From contig NZ_FPBP01000002.1 of NCBI RefSeq assembly GCF_900116705.1, forward strand, positions 315,714 to 379,713: a stretch of DNA of 64,000 nt. Reading direction: 5' to 3'. Positions within the stretch are counted from its first letter, which is position 1. Each line of letters starts with the position of its first letter. Below the pieces are notes generated by a model. It did not search any database. It was not told where the DNA came from and was given only the letters and a program-made list of their open reading frames with translations. The stretch comes from Halomonas korlensis. GTDB lineage: Bacteria > Pseudomonadota > Gammaproteobacteria > Pseudomonadales > Halomonadaceae. The translations under genes and the position numbers were made by a program. This document shows, in pieces, positions 1 through 8,749 of this stretch.

Positions 1-1448
1 ACGACCAGGGTCAGCCCGTCGACGGCCGTCACCCTGACCACCTGGCCCTTACGCAGCGGTTCACTGCTCCTGGCGTTCCAGCGCTCGCCCAACAGGCGCA
101 CGTGCCCCTGCTCCTCGAACGCCTCCGCGGCCGTGGCCTCGCTACCCACCATGTCGTCTTGCCCCGTCTTCGCCGGTTGTCGCCGGAGTCCGATGAAGCG
201 AGTCACGACCCACAGCATGAGCCCCGCCGACAGCAGCGCGATCCCTCCGATCATGGGCAACGAGATACGCAGGTTTTCTGCATCCATTAGAATCACCGAT
301 CCGATCACGAAGGCGACGATGCCGCCGATGCCCAATATGCCGAAACTGGGCATCAACGCTTCGCCCACAATCAGCCCGAGCCCCACCAGGATCAGCGCCA
401 GGCCGGCGTAGTTGATCGGCAGCAACTGGAAGGCGAAAAGCGCCAGCAGCAGACAGATGATGCCGATGGTGCCGGGAATCAGGCTCCCCGGGCTGGACAG
501 CTCGAAGATCAGCCCATAGAAGCCGATGATCATCAGGAAATAGGCCACATTGGGGTTGGTAATCACGGCAAGTAGTTTGGTGCGCCAGTCCGGGTCGAGA
601 CGCTCGATGGTAAGCTCGGTCGTCGCCAGGGTCCGCTCGCCCTGGTCCATCACCACGCGGCGCCCGTCGATCTGCGTCAGCAAGTCCTCGACATCACGGG
701 CGACGACATCTATGACGTCTTGCTCCAGCGCTTCTCGGGCGGTGAGGTTGACCGCCTCGCGCACCGCCTGCTCGGCCCAGTCGGCGTTACGGTCATGGCG
801 CTGGGCCAACGAGCGGATATAGGCGACGGCGTCCTCGAGCACCTTGCGCTCCATGGCGGTCTCACCCCGGCGTGGGGGAGCTGTCTGCTCGGCGTCTTCT
901 CCCCCTGCTTCCTCCCCCTCTGCTTCCTCCCCCTCTGTTTCCTCCCCTGCGCCTTCATCCGCTTCGCTGTCCTGGGCAGGCGGTTGCCCGTCATCGCCCC
1001 TGCCTTCGTCCTGTTCTTCCTCAAGCCCCGGCAGGCCACCACCGCCCAACTGCACCGGTGTCGCCGATCCCAGATGGGTGGCGGGTGCCATCGCCGCCAC
1101 ATGGCTGGCATACAGCAGGTAGGTCCCGGCACTGGCCGCGCGGCTCCCCGCCGGCGAGACATAAATGGCAACCGGCACGCTGGCGGTAAGCATGGCGCGA
1201 ATCATGGTGCGCATCGAGGCATCCAAGCCCCCCGGCGTGTCCATCGCCACGACCACGATTTCCGCTTCGCGTTCTTCGGCCAGCGACAGGCCTCGCGTAA
1301 AGTAATCGCTGATGGCGGGGCCGATGGCATCGTCGACCGTCATGACCAGCGCCAGCCGCTCCCCCTGCTGCGCCTGGGCCTGCCAGGCCAGAAACGCGCC
1401 GAGCACCAGACACAGCAGACTTGCCAGCATCACGACTCGCCCGGTCAT
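1..1448 (-). CDS. nfeD: NfeD family membrane serine protease (3' end cut by window)
   Basis: This gene enters from the left edge of the window, so the protein lacks its C-terminus (about 482 residues are visible). A signal-like helix (1-26) is followed by a ClpP/SppA-like protease domain. The nucleophile is Ser106 in the RAASAG motif, and the general-base Lys lies in ERKVLEDAVAYIRSLA, matching the archaeal NfeD/1510-N Ser-Lys dyad. Four or five membrane helices follow, then the start of the C-terminal NfeD OB-fold. Family members cleave membrane proteins and usually pair with a stomatin; the partner would lie outside the window. An unusual feature is an acidic insert of about 45 residues, rich in Glu and Gly, inside the protease domain just before the catalytic Lys. 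The ATG at 1448 begins a good signal sequence. Confidence 0.9.
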   Translation of the reverse strand, partial: MTGRVVMLASLLCLVLGAFLAWQAQAQQGERLALVMTVDDAIGPAISDYFTRGLSLAEEREAEIVVVAMDTPGGLDASMRTMIRAMLTASVPVAIYVSPAGSRAASAGTYLLYASHVAAMAPATHLGSATPVQLGGGGLPGLEEEQDEGRGDDGQPPAQDSEADEGAGEETEGEEAEGEEAGGEDAEQTAPPRRGETAMERKVLEDAVAYIRSLAQRHDRNADWAEQAVREAVNLTAREALEQDVIDVVARDVEDLLTQIDGRRVVMDQGERTLATTELTIERLDPDWRTKLLAVITNPNVAYFLMIIGFYGLIFELSSPGSLIPGTIGIICLLLALFAFQLLPINYAGLALILVGLGLIVGEALMPSFGILGIGGIVAFVIGSVILMDAENLRISLPMIGGIALLSAGLMLWVVTRFIGLRRQPAKTGQDDMVGSEATAAEAFEEQGHVRLLGERWNARSSEPLRKGQVVRVTAVDGLTLV

Positions 1449-1466
1449 GCCCCTGTGATATAGATT

Positions 1467-1495
1467 CGTCCGGCGTGGATGCGTCCGGCGTGGAT
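1467..1495. repeat. Two tandem copies of a 14-bp unit
   Basis: The unit CGTCCGGCGTGGAT occurs at 1467-1480 and again at 1482-1495, just upstream of nfeD on its 5' side. It is too short and too few in copies to assign a role. The rest of 1449-1665 shows nothing I recognise. Confidence 0.6.
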
Positions 1496-1665
1496 TCGTC
1501 ATTTCGTGCCCACCCTGCGGCTGCTTTCCCTGAGAGTCGCGACAGGGCACAGCAGTTCGGTCATTGCCGCTATCAGCCTAGGCAGTGGACCCGAATGCAG
1601 CAACAGCCTGCGCGCGCCGGGTCGGGCGACGCTTCGCTCGCGAGACCTGTCTCAAAGCCCTTGCC

Positions 1666-2409
1666 TCATAGATCGTGCGGCTCGCCGGCAAAGCGTTTCT
1701 GTACCTCCACCATATAGGCAGCCAGCGAGGTCAGCTCTTCGCCGCCCCATTCCAGCGGCTCAGCCGCCATCGGCGCGACCATGCAGACCTGGACCATCTC
1801 GTCGGCATGCACTTCCGACATGCCGAACTGGTCATCGGCCATCGCCACCCGATGAGGGAAGGGCTGCTGGAAGGTCGCGTTGTATCCGGTATCGCTGCCC
1901 TCGCTGCCGTGACAGGTGGCGCAGGACAAGCCATTGGTGCTCAAGGTGGTGTCGGAATAAAGCGCCTTGCCACGGGCCAGCATCTCCCTCGGATTGCCGC
2001 CGGTCTCGCTGTAGTCCGGCGAGTAGTCGTCGGGTCTTGCCACCCCAGCGTTCGGCCCTCCCTCGGCGTCTCCTTCCGCCTCTCCCTCTCCTTCCGCCTC
2101 TCCCTCTCCTTCCGCCTCTCCCTCTCCTTCCGCTTCTCCTTCAGCCCAGGCATCTCCTTCTGCTTCTGCTTCTGCCTCAGCCTCAGCTTCACCTTCCGCT
2201 TCGCCCTGCGCCTCGGCTTCGGCATGATTGCTGGCCAGCAGCAGCGATGTCTTGGATACCGGCGTCATTTCCAACTGCGTCGACGAGTCGCTTGCCGTGG
2301 CCTGCAGGATGGCGCCGCCGGCCACCAGGGCGAGCAGGGGCGCCGAATAGGCAAGCGGTCGATTCAGGCGGCCGAGGAGCTTGCGGCGTTTCTCGTCATG
2401 CTGTGACAT
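1666..2409 (-). CDS. Exported c-type cytochrome with Glu/Gly/Ala repeat tract
   Basis: A 247-residue protein. Residues 1-40 form a basic then hydrophobic export signal (DEKRR at 5-9, LLGRL at 11-15). Residues 62-118 are almost only Glu, Ala and Gly, ending in GEGEAE hexapeptide repeats. The C-terminal part is a monohaem cytochrome c domain with CATCH (Cys163, Cys166, His167) and candidate axial Met residues near 210-214. The haem domain implies a periplasmic electron-transfer role; the partner is unknown. GGAGG lies 8 bases before the ATG. The first 40 residues and the acidic repeat closely resemble the small protein at 11592-11900, with the same start-site layout. No operon partner is evident: nfeD lies 217 bp downstream and the upstream gene is divergent. 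Confidence 0.85.
   Translation of the reverse strand: MSQHDEKRRKLLGRLNRPLAYSAPLLALVAGGAILQATASDSSTQLEMTPVSKTSLLLASNHAEAEAQGEAEGEAEAEAEAEAEGDAWAEGEAEGEGEAEGEGEAEGEGEAEGDAEGGPNAGVARPDDYSPDYSETGGNPREMLARGKALYSDTTLSTNGLSCATCHGSEGSDTGYNATFQQPFPHRVAMADDQFGMSEVHADEMVQVCMVAPMAAEPLEWGGEELTSLAAYMVEVQKRFAGEPHDL
2073..2126. repeat. Three perfect 18-bp repeats inside the cytochrome gene
   Basis: The 18-bp unit CTTCCGCCTCTCCCTCTC (plus strand) occurs three times back to back, with degenerate copies on both sides. Read on the minus strand, each unit encodes GEGEAE. Because the unit is a multiple of three, gain or loss of copies keeps the frame and only changes tail length. Confidence 0.85.
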
Positions 2410-2665
2410 GATTTTTACCTCCGTGGTGACCCCGTTCCGATGGGATCGGGATGGATCTTGTTATTCCGCCGTGTCATTACGCTTTACCTCGGCGGTCTCT
2501 TTTCTGTCGGCCATAGCGAAGAGGGCTTACAACACGTTGCGATACCAATCGCTCGGCATGTGACGATTCTGATGGCGCCATCGGCAAGGTCATGCCTTGG
2601 CAATGTAAGGAAATCACGCCACGTGCGACCATGGACAACCAACAGCCCATACACCGAGGAGCGTC

Positions 2666-3763
2666 ATGTCGAATACCGCCGCTCGCCCTGCCGCGTCGCA
2701 GGCCCTGCAAGACCTGTGTCGTCCGCTCGCCATGGCACTGGCCCGGGCGGGCCATGACGAAGGCATACAGGCAATGCACCCCATGGCCGATACGGGCCTC
2801 GCCCATCACCACGTGTGGCTTGCGCGCGAACAGATCGACTGGGTGGCAAGACTGCCCAAGCAGAGCCAGATGCGACTCGACCCCGCCGCCAACCTCGACT
2901 ATCAGGCGGCCTGCTTTGTGCGCGCCAGCCAGGGCGGTCACGCCCCTGCCCTGCATGGGATCCTTCCGCCCGGTCCAGAGCTGCCGCGCGGTGGACTATT
3001 GGTCAGCGCCATCCGGGGTCGCCAGGCGCGATTGCCGGAGGACCTTCCCGCCATCGCCGAGGCGCTGGCCAGCTTCCATGTGCTCGACGTACCTGACGCC
3101 GAGGCGCGCCCGCCGCTGCTGTCGCCGGCCGATCCGTGGGCAGCGATGCTCGACGAGGTGAGGGATCAGGCCAGCTTTCTCGATCAGGCCGAGCTGGATG
3201 CCGACGCCAGACAGCTGATCGAGACCGAACTGATCGCTCTGCCCGAACGGCTGCCTCCCGGGCCCGACGCCGCACCGCGGCTGATCAGCTTCGATGCCCA
3301 CCCCGGCAACTTCCTGATCACCGAGTCAGGCCGTGCGGTGCTGGTGGACCTGGAGAAATGCCGCTATGGCCTGCCCGGCTTCGACCTGGCCCATGCCAGC
3401 CTGTATACCTCCACGACGTGGGACCTTCACAGTAGCGCGGTGCTGACGCCCGCCGAGGTAGCGGGCTTCTACCGGCACTGGATCGCCGCGAGTGGCTTCG
3501 AGGGCGACGCCGCCATGCTGCTGGCATGCCGGCGAGCCATGTGGCTGTGGTCACTGACCTGGTGCGCGAAGTGGCGAGCCAGTCATCTTCGCGCCCGGGA
3601 TGCCAAAGCCCGCGGCGAGGACTGGTCCGCCGAGTTGAGCGATGACGCGCTGATCGCCCATGTCCGTGACCGGGTCGACCATTATCTTTCTGCGGCCGCC
3701 ATCGAGCATGTCCGCAAGGAGTTTCGCGCGCTGGCAAGCGCCCTCGCCGCTGATACCCCTTGA
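2666..3763 (+). CDS. Aminoglycoside/choline phosphotransferase-family kinase
   Basis: A 365-residue APH/choline-kinase fold protein. The catalytic loop is at 210-215 (Asp210, His212, Asn215) and the metal-binding Asp at 228 in LVDLEK, where relatives have a D-x-E pattern. The substrate is unknown. Family members phosphorylate small alcohols such as choline, homoserine, thiamine or aminoglycosides. It lies 44 bp upstream of a ynjBCD-like transporter in the same direction, so the two may handle the same compound (inference). GAGGAG lies a few bases before the ATG. The upstream 256 bp (2410-2665) separate it from the divergent cytochrome gene and should hold both promoters, though no clear boxes stand out. 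Confidence 0.8.
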   Translation: MSNTAARPAASQALQDLCRPLAMALARAGHDEGIQAMHPMADTGLAHHHVWLAREQIDWVARLPKQSQMRLDPAANLDYQAACFVRASQGGHAPALHGILPPGPELPRGGLLVSAIRGRQARLPEDLPAIAEALASFHVLDVPDAEARPPLLSPADPWAAMLDEVRDQASFLDQAELDADARQLIETELIALPERLPPGPDAAPRLISFDAHPGNFLITESGRAVLVDLEKCRYGLPGFDLAHASLYTSTTWDLHSSAVLTPAEVAGFYRHWIAASGFEGDAAMLLACRRAMWLWSLTWCAKWRASHLRARDAKARGEDWSAELSDDALIAHVRDRVDHYLSAAAIEHVRKEFRALASALAADTP

Positions 3764-3807
3764 CGACCACTTCAATGAATATTCCCTGACGAAGAAGGAA
3801 CCCAGCG

Positions 3808-5025
3808 ATGCGCGCGTTTTCATCCAGGTTCAGCGCCGCCCTGCCGGCACTACTGCTCACCACCACGGGCCTGCAGGCCGCTCCCGACCCGGACAATTGG
3901 GAGGCTGTACTCAACGAAGCCCGCGGCCAGACGGTGTACTGGTATGCCTGGGCCGGCGAGCAACGAACCAACGACTATATCGACTGGGTGGCCGAGCGGG
4001 TCGAGGCGCAGTTCGATATCGAACTCACCCACGTCAAGATGGGCGACACCGCCGAGGCGGTCTCCCGGGTACTGGCCGAGAAGCAGGCCGGCAACCATGA
4101 CGACGGCAATGTCGACCTGGTCTGGATCAACGGCGAGAACTTCGCCGCTATGAAGGCCAACGATCTGCTGTTCGGCCCCTTCGCCGAGGCGTTGCCGAAC
4201 TTCGCGCTTACCTACCCCGAGCACAACCCCGAAGTCGTCACCGACTTCACCCTGCCTACCGAGGGCTACGAGTCGCCCTGGGGCCGGGCGCAGATCACTT
4301 TCTACTACGATAGCGAGACGGTCGACTCGCCACCTGACAGCATCGTCGAACTGCTCGATTGGGCCGAGGCCAACCCCGGACGCTTCACCTACCCGCGGAT
4401 TCCCGACTTCACCGGCAGCACCTTCCTCAAGCAGGCCTTGATCGCGCTGACCGACGAGGACGCGGCGCTCTACGCCCCGGTCGAGGAGAGCGACTTCGCG
4501 GCCGTCACTGCCCCGCTGTGGGACTATCTGGACGCACTTCACCCCCACCTGTGGCGCAGCGGTCGCCAGTTCCCCGCCACCGGACCCGAGATGCGCAGCC
4601 TGATGGGCGACGGTGAACTGGCGTTGGCCTTCACCTTCACTCCTTCTGAGCCGGCCGCGGCGGTGGCCGACTACGAGCTGCCACCCAGCACGCGCAGCTA
4701 CGTGCCGGACGGCGGTACACTGGGCAACGTGCACTTCGTGGCCATTCCCTATAATTCGCCTCACAAGGCCGGCGCCATGGTAGTGGCCAACTTTCTGCTT
4801 TCGCCCGAAGCTCAAGCGCACAAGCAGGACCTCGCCGTCTGGGGGGACCATACCGTGCTTGACGTCGGCCGCCTCGATGACGAACACCAAGCCCTGTTCG
4901 CGCTGGATCAGGACAACCCGGCGATGCTGCCGGCGGATGCCTTGCAACGGACGCTGCCCGAGCCGCACCCCAGCTGGATGACGGCCCTGCAGGACGCCTG
5001 GCAAGCTCGCTATATCGGCAACTGA
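3808..5025 (+). CDS. ynjB: YnjB-type ABC transporter substrate-binding protein
   Basis: A 405-residue periplasmic solute-binding protein with a cleavable signal peptide (about 1-24, ending LQAAPD). The mature part is a bilobed binding-protein fold (WAGEQRTNDYIDW near 50, VDLVWINGENFA near 110). With the double-length permease and ATPase that follow, it matches the uncharacterised ynjBCD system of E. coli. The transported compound is not established; thiamine-like compounds or polyamine-like cations have been considered for the broader family. AAGGAA lies just before the ATG at 3808. It is probably co-transcribed with the kinase upstream and the permease downstream (48-bp gap). Confidence 0.85.
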   Translation: MRAFSSRFSAALPALLLTTTGLQAAPDPDNWEAVLNEARGQTVYWYAWAGEQRTNDYIDWVAERVEAQFDIELTHVKMGDTAEAVSRVLAEKQAGNHDDGNVDLVWINGENFAAMKANDLLFGPFAEALPNFALTYPEHNPEVVTDFTLPTEGYESPWGRAQITFYYDSETVDSPPDSIVELLDWAEANPGRFTYPRIPDFTGSTFLKQALIALTDEDAALYAPVEESDFAAVTAPLWDYLDALHPHLWRSGRQFPATGPEMRSLMGDGELALAFTFTPSEPAAAVADYELPPSTRSYVPDGGTLGNVHFVAIPYNSPHKAGAMVVANFLLSPEAQAHKQDLAVWGDHTVLDVGRLDDEHQALFALDQDNPAMLPADALQRTLPEPHPSWMTALQDAWQARYIGN

Positions 5026-5073
5026 TGGCGATGATCAACCCCCACGGCGCCCAGGCATGAGGCACGCTGAATA

Positions 5074-6753
5074 ATGCTGCGCCTGGCGCCCGTGCTGCTC
5101 GTCATCCTGTTGGTCGCGCCAATTCTGGCCGGCCTGGCCATGGCGATGTTGCCGGCCTTCGGTTACCTGCCGGCGCTGGGGGGAGACAGCGTCTCGCTCG
5201 ACCCTTGGCGGGCGCTGTTCGCCCAGCCGGGGATCTGGCACTCGGTCGCGGTCAGCCTCGCCAGCGGACTCGTCGCCACCGCCGTGTCGCTGGCGGTGGT
5301 GCTGCTCTACCTGGCCGCCGTGACCGGCAGCCGGTTCGATCGTTGGATACGGCGGCTGGTCTCGCCGCTGCTCTCCATTCCCCATGCCGCCGCGGCTTTC
5401 GGGCTGGCCTTCCTGATCGCCCCGTCGGGGCTGATCGCACGGCTTGCCTCGCCGGGGCTGACCGGCTGGGAGCGTCCACCGGATCTTTTGATCGTTCAGG
5501 ATCCCTGGGGGTTGTCCTTGATCGCGGGGCTGGTGGTCAAGGAGATTCCCTTCCTGCTGCTGATGAGCTTGGCGGCCCTGCCCCAGCTCGACCCCGAACG
5601 CCGGGTGGCCATGGCCCGCTCGCTGGGTTATCGCCCGACGCTGGCCTGGTGGAAGGTCGTCGCCCCGTCGCTCTATCCGCTGATTCGCCTGCCGGTATTC
5701 GCGGTGATCGCCTACGCCTCGTCGGTGGTGGATGTGGCGATGATCCTCGGCCCCACCCTGCCCCCCACGCTTTCCGTCTCGATACTCACTTGGTTCAGCG
5801 ATCCCGACCTCGACATGCGTTTCATGGCCTCGGCCGGGGCGATTCTGCAGCTCGGCGTGACCGCCACGGCGTTGGCGATCTGGTGGGGGCTGGAACGGCT
5901 CGTGGCCAGGCTGATGGGTATCTGGATCGCCCGCGGCGGACGGCGTCAGGGCGAGACGGGGCTGCGCGTCGCCGGCAAACTGTGGATTCTGCTGGTCACG
6001 GCAGTTGCCTTCGTCGGCATCGGCGGCCTGGCGATCCATTCCGTCGCCGGCTTCTGGCGCTTTCCCGATGCCCTGCCGGGCAGCTTAACGGCCAGTCACT
6101 GGGCTCAGGCGCTTCCCTCCCTCGAAGGGCCGATCGCCTCGACAGCGCTGATCGCCGTGGTCGCGACGCTGCTCGCGACTACCCTGGCCCTGGGGGCGCT
6201 GGAAAACGAGCAGCGCACCGGCCGATACCCCTCGCGGGCGCTTTGGCTGCTTTACCTGCCGCTGATCGTCCCGCAGATCGCCTTTCTGTTTGGTCTGGTG
6301 GTGGTGATGGAGCAGCTGGGTACTCGACCGACTCATGGTCTGATCGTCTTCGGTCACCTGCTGTTCGTGCTGCCTTACGTGTTCCTCTCGCTTTCGGAGG
6401 CCTACCGCCGCTTCGACCCACGCTGGTCACAGCTGGCGCTGACGCTGGGGGCCACGCGCAATACGGTCTTCTGGCGGGTGCGCCTGCCGATGCTGTTGGC
6501 GCCGATGCTCACCGCGATGGCCGTGGGGTTGGCGGTGAGCATCGGCCAGTATCTGCCCACCCAACTGCTGGGGGCCGGACGCGTGACCACCGTCACCACC
6601 GAGGCGGTATCATTGGCCGCCGGCGGTAACCGTCGGGTGATCGGCGTCTGGGCACTGGTTCAGGCCTGTCTGCCGCTGGCGGGCTTCATCATCGCGATCG
6701 GCCTGCCGAAATTGCTTTGGTCGAATCGCCGCGGCATGCAGGGAGCCCCATGA
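5074..6753 (+). CDS. ynjC: Fused double-domain ABC permease, YnjC type
   Basis: A 559-residue inner-membrane protein made of two fused binding-protein-dependent permease domains of about 280 residues each, both helix-rich. Each carries an EAA-like loop that contacts the ATPase: near LDPERRVAMARSLGYRP in the first half and FDPRWSQLALTLGATRNT in the second. The fused layout is typical of YnjC. The start overlaps the stop of a six-codon mini-ORF (5057-5074, TAATG), which may help reinitiation because no strong ribosome site is visible. The last bases overlap the ATPase start (ATGA). Confidence 0.88.
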   Translation: MLRLAPVLLVILLVAPILAGLAMAMLPAFGYLPALGGDSVSLDPWRALFAQPGIWHSVAVSLASGLVATAVSLAVVLLYLAAVTGSRFDRWIRRLVSPLLSIPHAAAAFGLAFLIAPSGLIARLASPGLTGWERPPDLLIVQDPWGLSLIAGLVVKEIPFLLLMSLAALPQLDPERRVAMARSLGYRPTLAWWKVVAPSLYPLIRLPVFAVIAYASSVVDVAMILGPTLPPTLSVSILTWFSDPDLDMRFMASAGAILQLGVTATALAIWWGLERLVARLMGIWIARGGRRQGETGLRVAGKLWILLVTAVAFVGIGGLAIHSVAGFWRFPDALPGSLTASHWAQALPSLEGPIASTALIAVVATLLATTLALGALENEQRTGRYPSRALWLLYLPLIVPQIAFLFGLVVVMEQLGTRPTHGLIVFGHLLFVLPYVFLSLSEAYRRFDPRWSQLALTLGATRNTVFWRVRLPMLLAPMLTAMAVGLAVSIGQYLPTQLLGAGRVTTVTTEAVSLAAGGNRRVIGVWALVQACLPLAGFIIAIGLPKLLWSNRRGMQGAP

Positions 6754-7385
6754 CCATCACCCATCGACTCGAACTACGTGACATTGACATCCGCCTGGAC
6801 GGCAAACCTCTGGTGGAGCTCAACGCCCACATCGGCCCCGGCGAGGTTCTCACCGTCATGGGTCCTTCCGGCTCGGGCAAGTCGACCCTGCTCGCCTATC
6901 TCGCCGGCTTCCTGGCACCGACTTTCCGGGCCGGGGGACAGGTGCTGCTGGACAGTCGCGATATCAGCGCCCTGCCGGCCGAGCGGCGCGGCATCGGCCT
7001 GCTGTTTCAGGACCCGCTGCTCTTTCCCCATCTCTCGGTGGCCGGCAACCTGCGCTTCGGCATGCCTCGAGCCACCGCCGACAAGGCCGCTCGGGTCGAG
7101 AAAGCGCTGGAGAACATTGGCCTCGCCGGCTTCGGCGATCGCGACCCGGCCACGCTTTCCGGCGGTCAAAAGGCCCGGGTGGCGCTGATGCGCCTGCTGC
7201 TGTCGACGCCTTGTGCGGTACTGCTCGACGAACCCTTCTCGAAGCTCGACACCCACCTACGCCACGAGATGCGCCAGCTGGTGTTCGACCGCCTGCGCGA
7301 GGCCGGCCTGCCCAGCCTGCTGGTCACCCACGACCGCGAAGACGCCGAGGATGCCGGCGGCCGTGTGATCGAGCTGTCGCATTGA
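6750..7385 (+). CDS. ynjD: YnjD-type ABC transporter ATPase
   Basis: A 211-residue ATPase that powers the YnjBC importer. Walker A is at 38-46 (GPSGSGKST), the Q-loop Gln at 87, the signature LSGGQ at 136-140, Walker B with Asp160 and catalytic Glu161, and the switch His at 194. It lacks the C-terminal regulatory domain of longer importer ATPases. The ATG at 6750 overlaps the permease stop by four bases, and I prefer it over an in-frame upstream start at 6717 that would sit inside ynjC. It is the last gene of the 2666-7385 run. Confidence 0.92.
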   Translation: MTITHRLELRDIDIRLDGKPLVELNAHIGPGEVLTVMGPSGSGKSTLLAYLAGFLAPTFRAGGQVLLDSRDISALPAERRGIGLLFQDPLLFPHLSVAGNLRFGMPRATADKAARVEKALENIGLAGFGDRDPATLSGGQKARVALMRLLLSTPCAVLLDEPFSKLDTHLRHEMRQLVFDRLREAGLPSLLVTHDREDAEDAGGRVIELSH

Positions 7386-7451
7386 GCGGTTGAGACATTG
7401 TTAAACTCACTCATTGGTCGAACAGGATCATCCACATTGCGTGGGCGTCGC

Positions 7452-7919
7452 TCAGTCGCCAGCCGCCTCGGTCGCGATGCTTTCGAGGGCGCCGGCCACC
7501 TTGTCCAGCGGCAGGTCACAGTCTCCCAACCCATGACGCTCGGCGAGGTAGTCGGGATGGTTCCACTCCAACCGGGTGCCTTCGTCCGTCTCGCGGATAA
7601 CCATCTTCTGCGGCAGGTCGAGGGCCAGGCTGCCCTGGCACTGCATCATCGGGGTGCCCACCTCGGGATTGCCGAACACGAAAGTTCGTGTGGATGGCAG
7701 TGAAAGGTCGACCTTGCCGGCATTGGCCGCGTGATCGATCACCGTGACCAGGATCATGCCGCGATAGTCCAGTGCGGTACGCAACCGCTCGTCGACCTGA
7801 TCGATGTCATGCTGACTGGTGCGCGACTCGATGCCCGAGGATTGCGCGAACAGCGCCTGTGGCACGGCCAGCAGCGTCCCTATCGCTAGAGTGCTCACAA
7901 GAAGGCGGAACCTGTGCAT
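7452..7919 (-). CDS. Exported DUF302 protein
   Basis: A 155-residue protein with a signal peptide (1-25, ending in FAQ) and one DUF302 domain. Family hallmarks are VFGNPEVGTPMMQ near 85 and the ALDLPQKMVI segment that follows. DUF302 proteins have no established biochemical role; many are periplasmic and sit near redox or metal genes. GGAG lies 8 bases before the ATG. It is transcribed convergently with ynjD and divergently from the glycosyltransferase at 8060. A second, divergent DUF302 protein is at 10424. Confidence 0.85.
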   Translation of the reverse strand: MHRFRLLVSTLAIGTLLAVPQALFAQSSGIESRTSQHDIDQVDERLRTALDYRGMILVTVIDHAANAGKVDLSLPSTRTFVFGNPEVGTPMMQCQGSLALDLPQKMVIRETDEGTRLEWNHPDYLAERHGLGDCDLPLDKVAGALESIATEAAGD

Positions 7920-8059
7920 GAGGGAATCTCCCGATGTATGTGTTAATCAGCATTATGCATTGAAGCCGATCGCGCAAAGGGGAATGACTGGGCAATGACT
8001 GTAAGGTGTGCTCCTGGACGACGACTCAACTTGACAACAACCTCAAGGCCGACAACGAC

Positions 8060-8749
8060 ATGCCACCACCGCGGCTCGATATCATCATTCCGGCACTCGA
8101 CGAGGCCGACCAGCTTCCAGCGTTGCTGGCAAGCCTGGCCCCCTTGCGCACAGCCGGTGCCGAGGTGGTGCTTGTCGACGGCGGCAGTCGCGACGCCACT
8201 CTGGCCATCGCCCGGGAAGGGGCCTGCCATTGCCTCTCGGCACCGAAGGGTCGGGCCAGCCAGATGAATGCCGGGGGCGAGGCCAGTCACGGCGAACACC
8301 TGCTGTTTCTGCATGCCGATACTCGCCTGCCGCCTGATGCCATGGCTCTTGTCGCCAAGGCCCTCGCGGGTAAGCGCTACTGGGGACGCTTCGATGTCCG
8401 CCTGACCGGGCGCCATCCGTTGCTGCCCTTGATTGGCGCTGCCATGAACCTGCGCTCGCGACTCACTGGCATCGCCACCGGCGACCAGGCGATGTTCATG
8501 ACCCGCGAGGCCTTCCAAGCCGTCGGCGGCTTCCCCGCCCAGCCGCTGATGGAAGACATCGAGATGTCGCGTCGACTAAAGCGACTGTCGCCGCCGGCCT
8601 GCCTGCGCGCGAAGGCGACGAGCTCGGGAAGGCGCTGGGAGCGACAGGGAGCCTGGCGGACCATGCTGCTGATGTGGCGGCTGCGCTGGCGCTACTGGCG
8701 AGGCGAGCCTGCGGATAAACTGGCCCAGGAGTATCGCCATGTGCGCTGA
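8060..8749 (+). CDS. TIGR04283-type glycosyltransferase (arsenosugar-associated)
   Basis: A 229-residue family 2 glycosyltransferase. The fold starts with LDIIIPALDEA, continues with the nucleotide-binding VLVDGGSRDAT near 40, and has an LHADTRLP motif equivalent to DXD. The family TIGR04283 is found with arsenosugar biosynthesis genes but also elsewhere, so the sugar acceptor here is unproven. I chose ATG 8060 because the family begins directly with the first strand; a GTG at 8006 would add 18 unconvincing residues. The stop overlaps the next gene by 11 bases, which suggests the pair works together. Confidence 0.82.
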   Translation: MPPPRLDIIIPALDEADQLPALLASLAPLRTAGAEVVLVDGGSRDATLAIAREGACHCLSAPKGRASQMNAGGEASHGEHLLFLHADTRLPPDAMALVAKALAGKRYWGRFDVRLTGRHPLLPLIGAAMNLRSRLTGIATGDQAMFMTREAFQAVGGFPAQPLMEDIEMSRRLKRLSPPACLRAKATSSGRRWERQGAWRTMLLMWRLRWRYWRGEPADKLAQEYRHVR

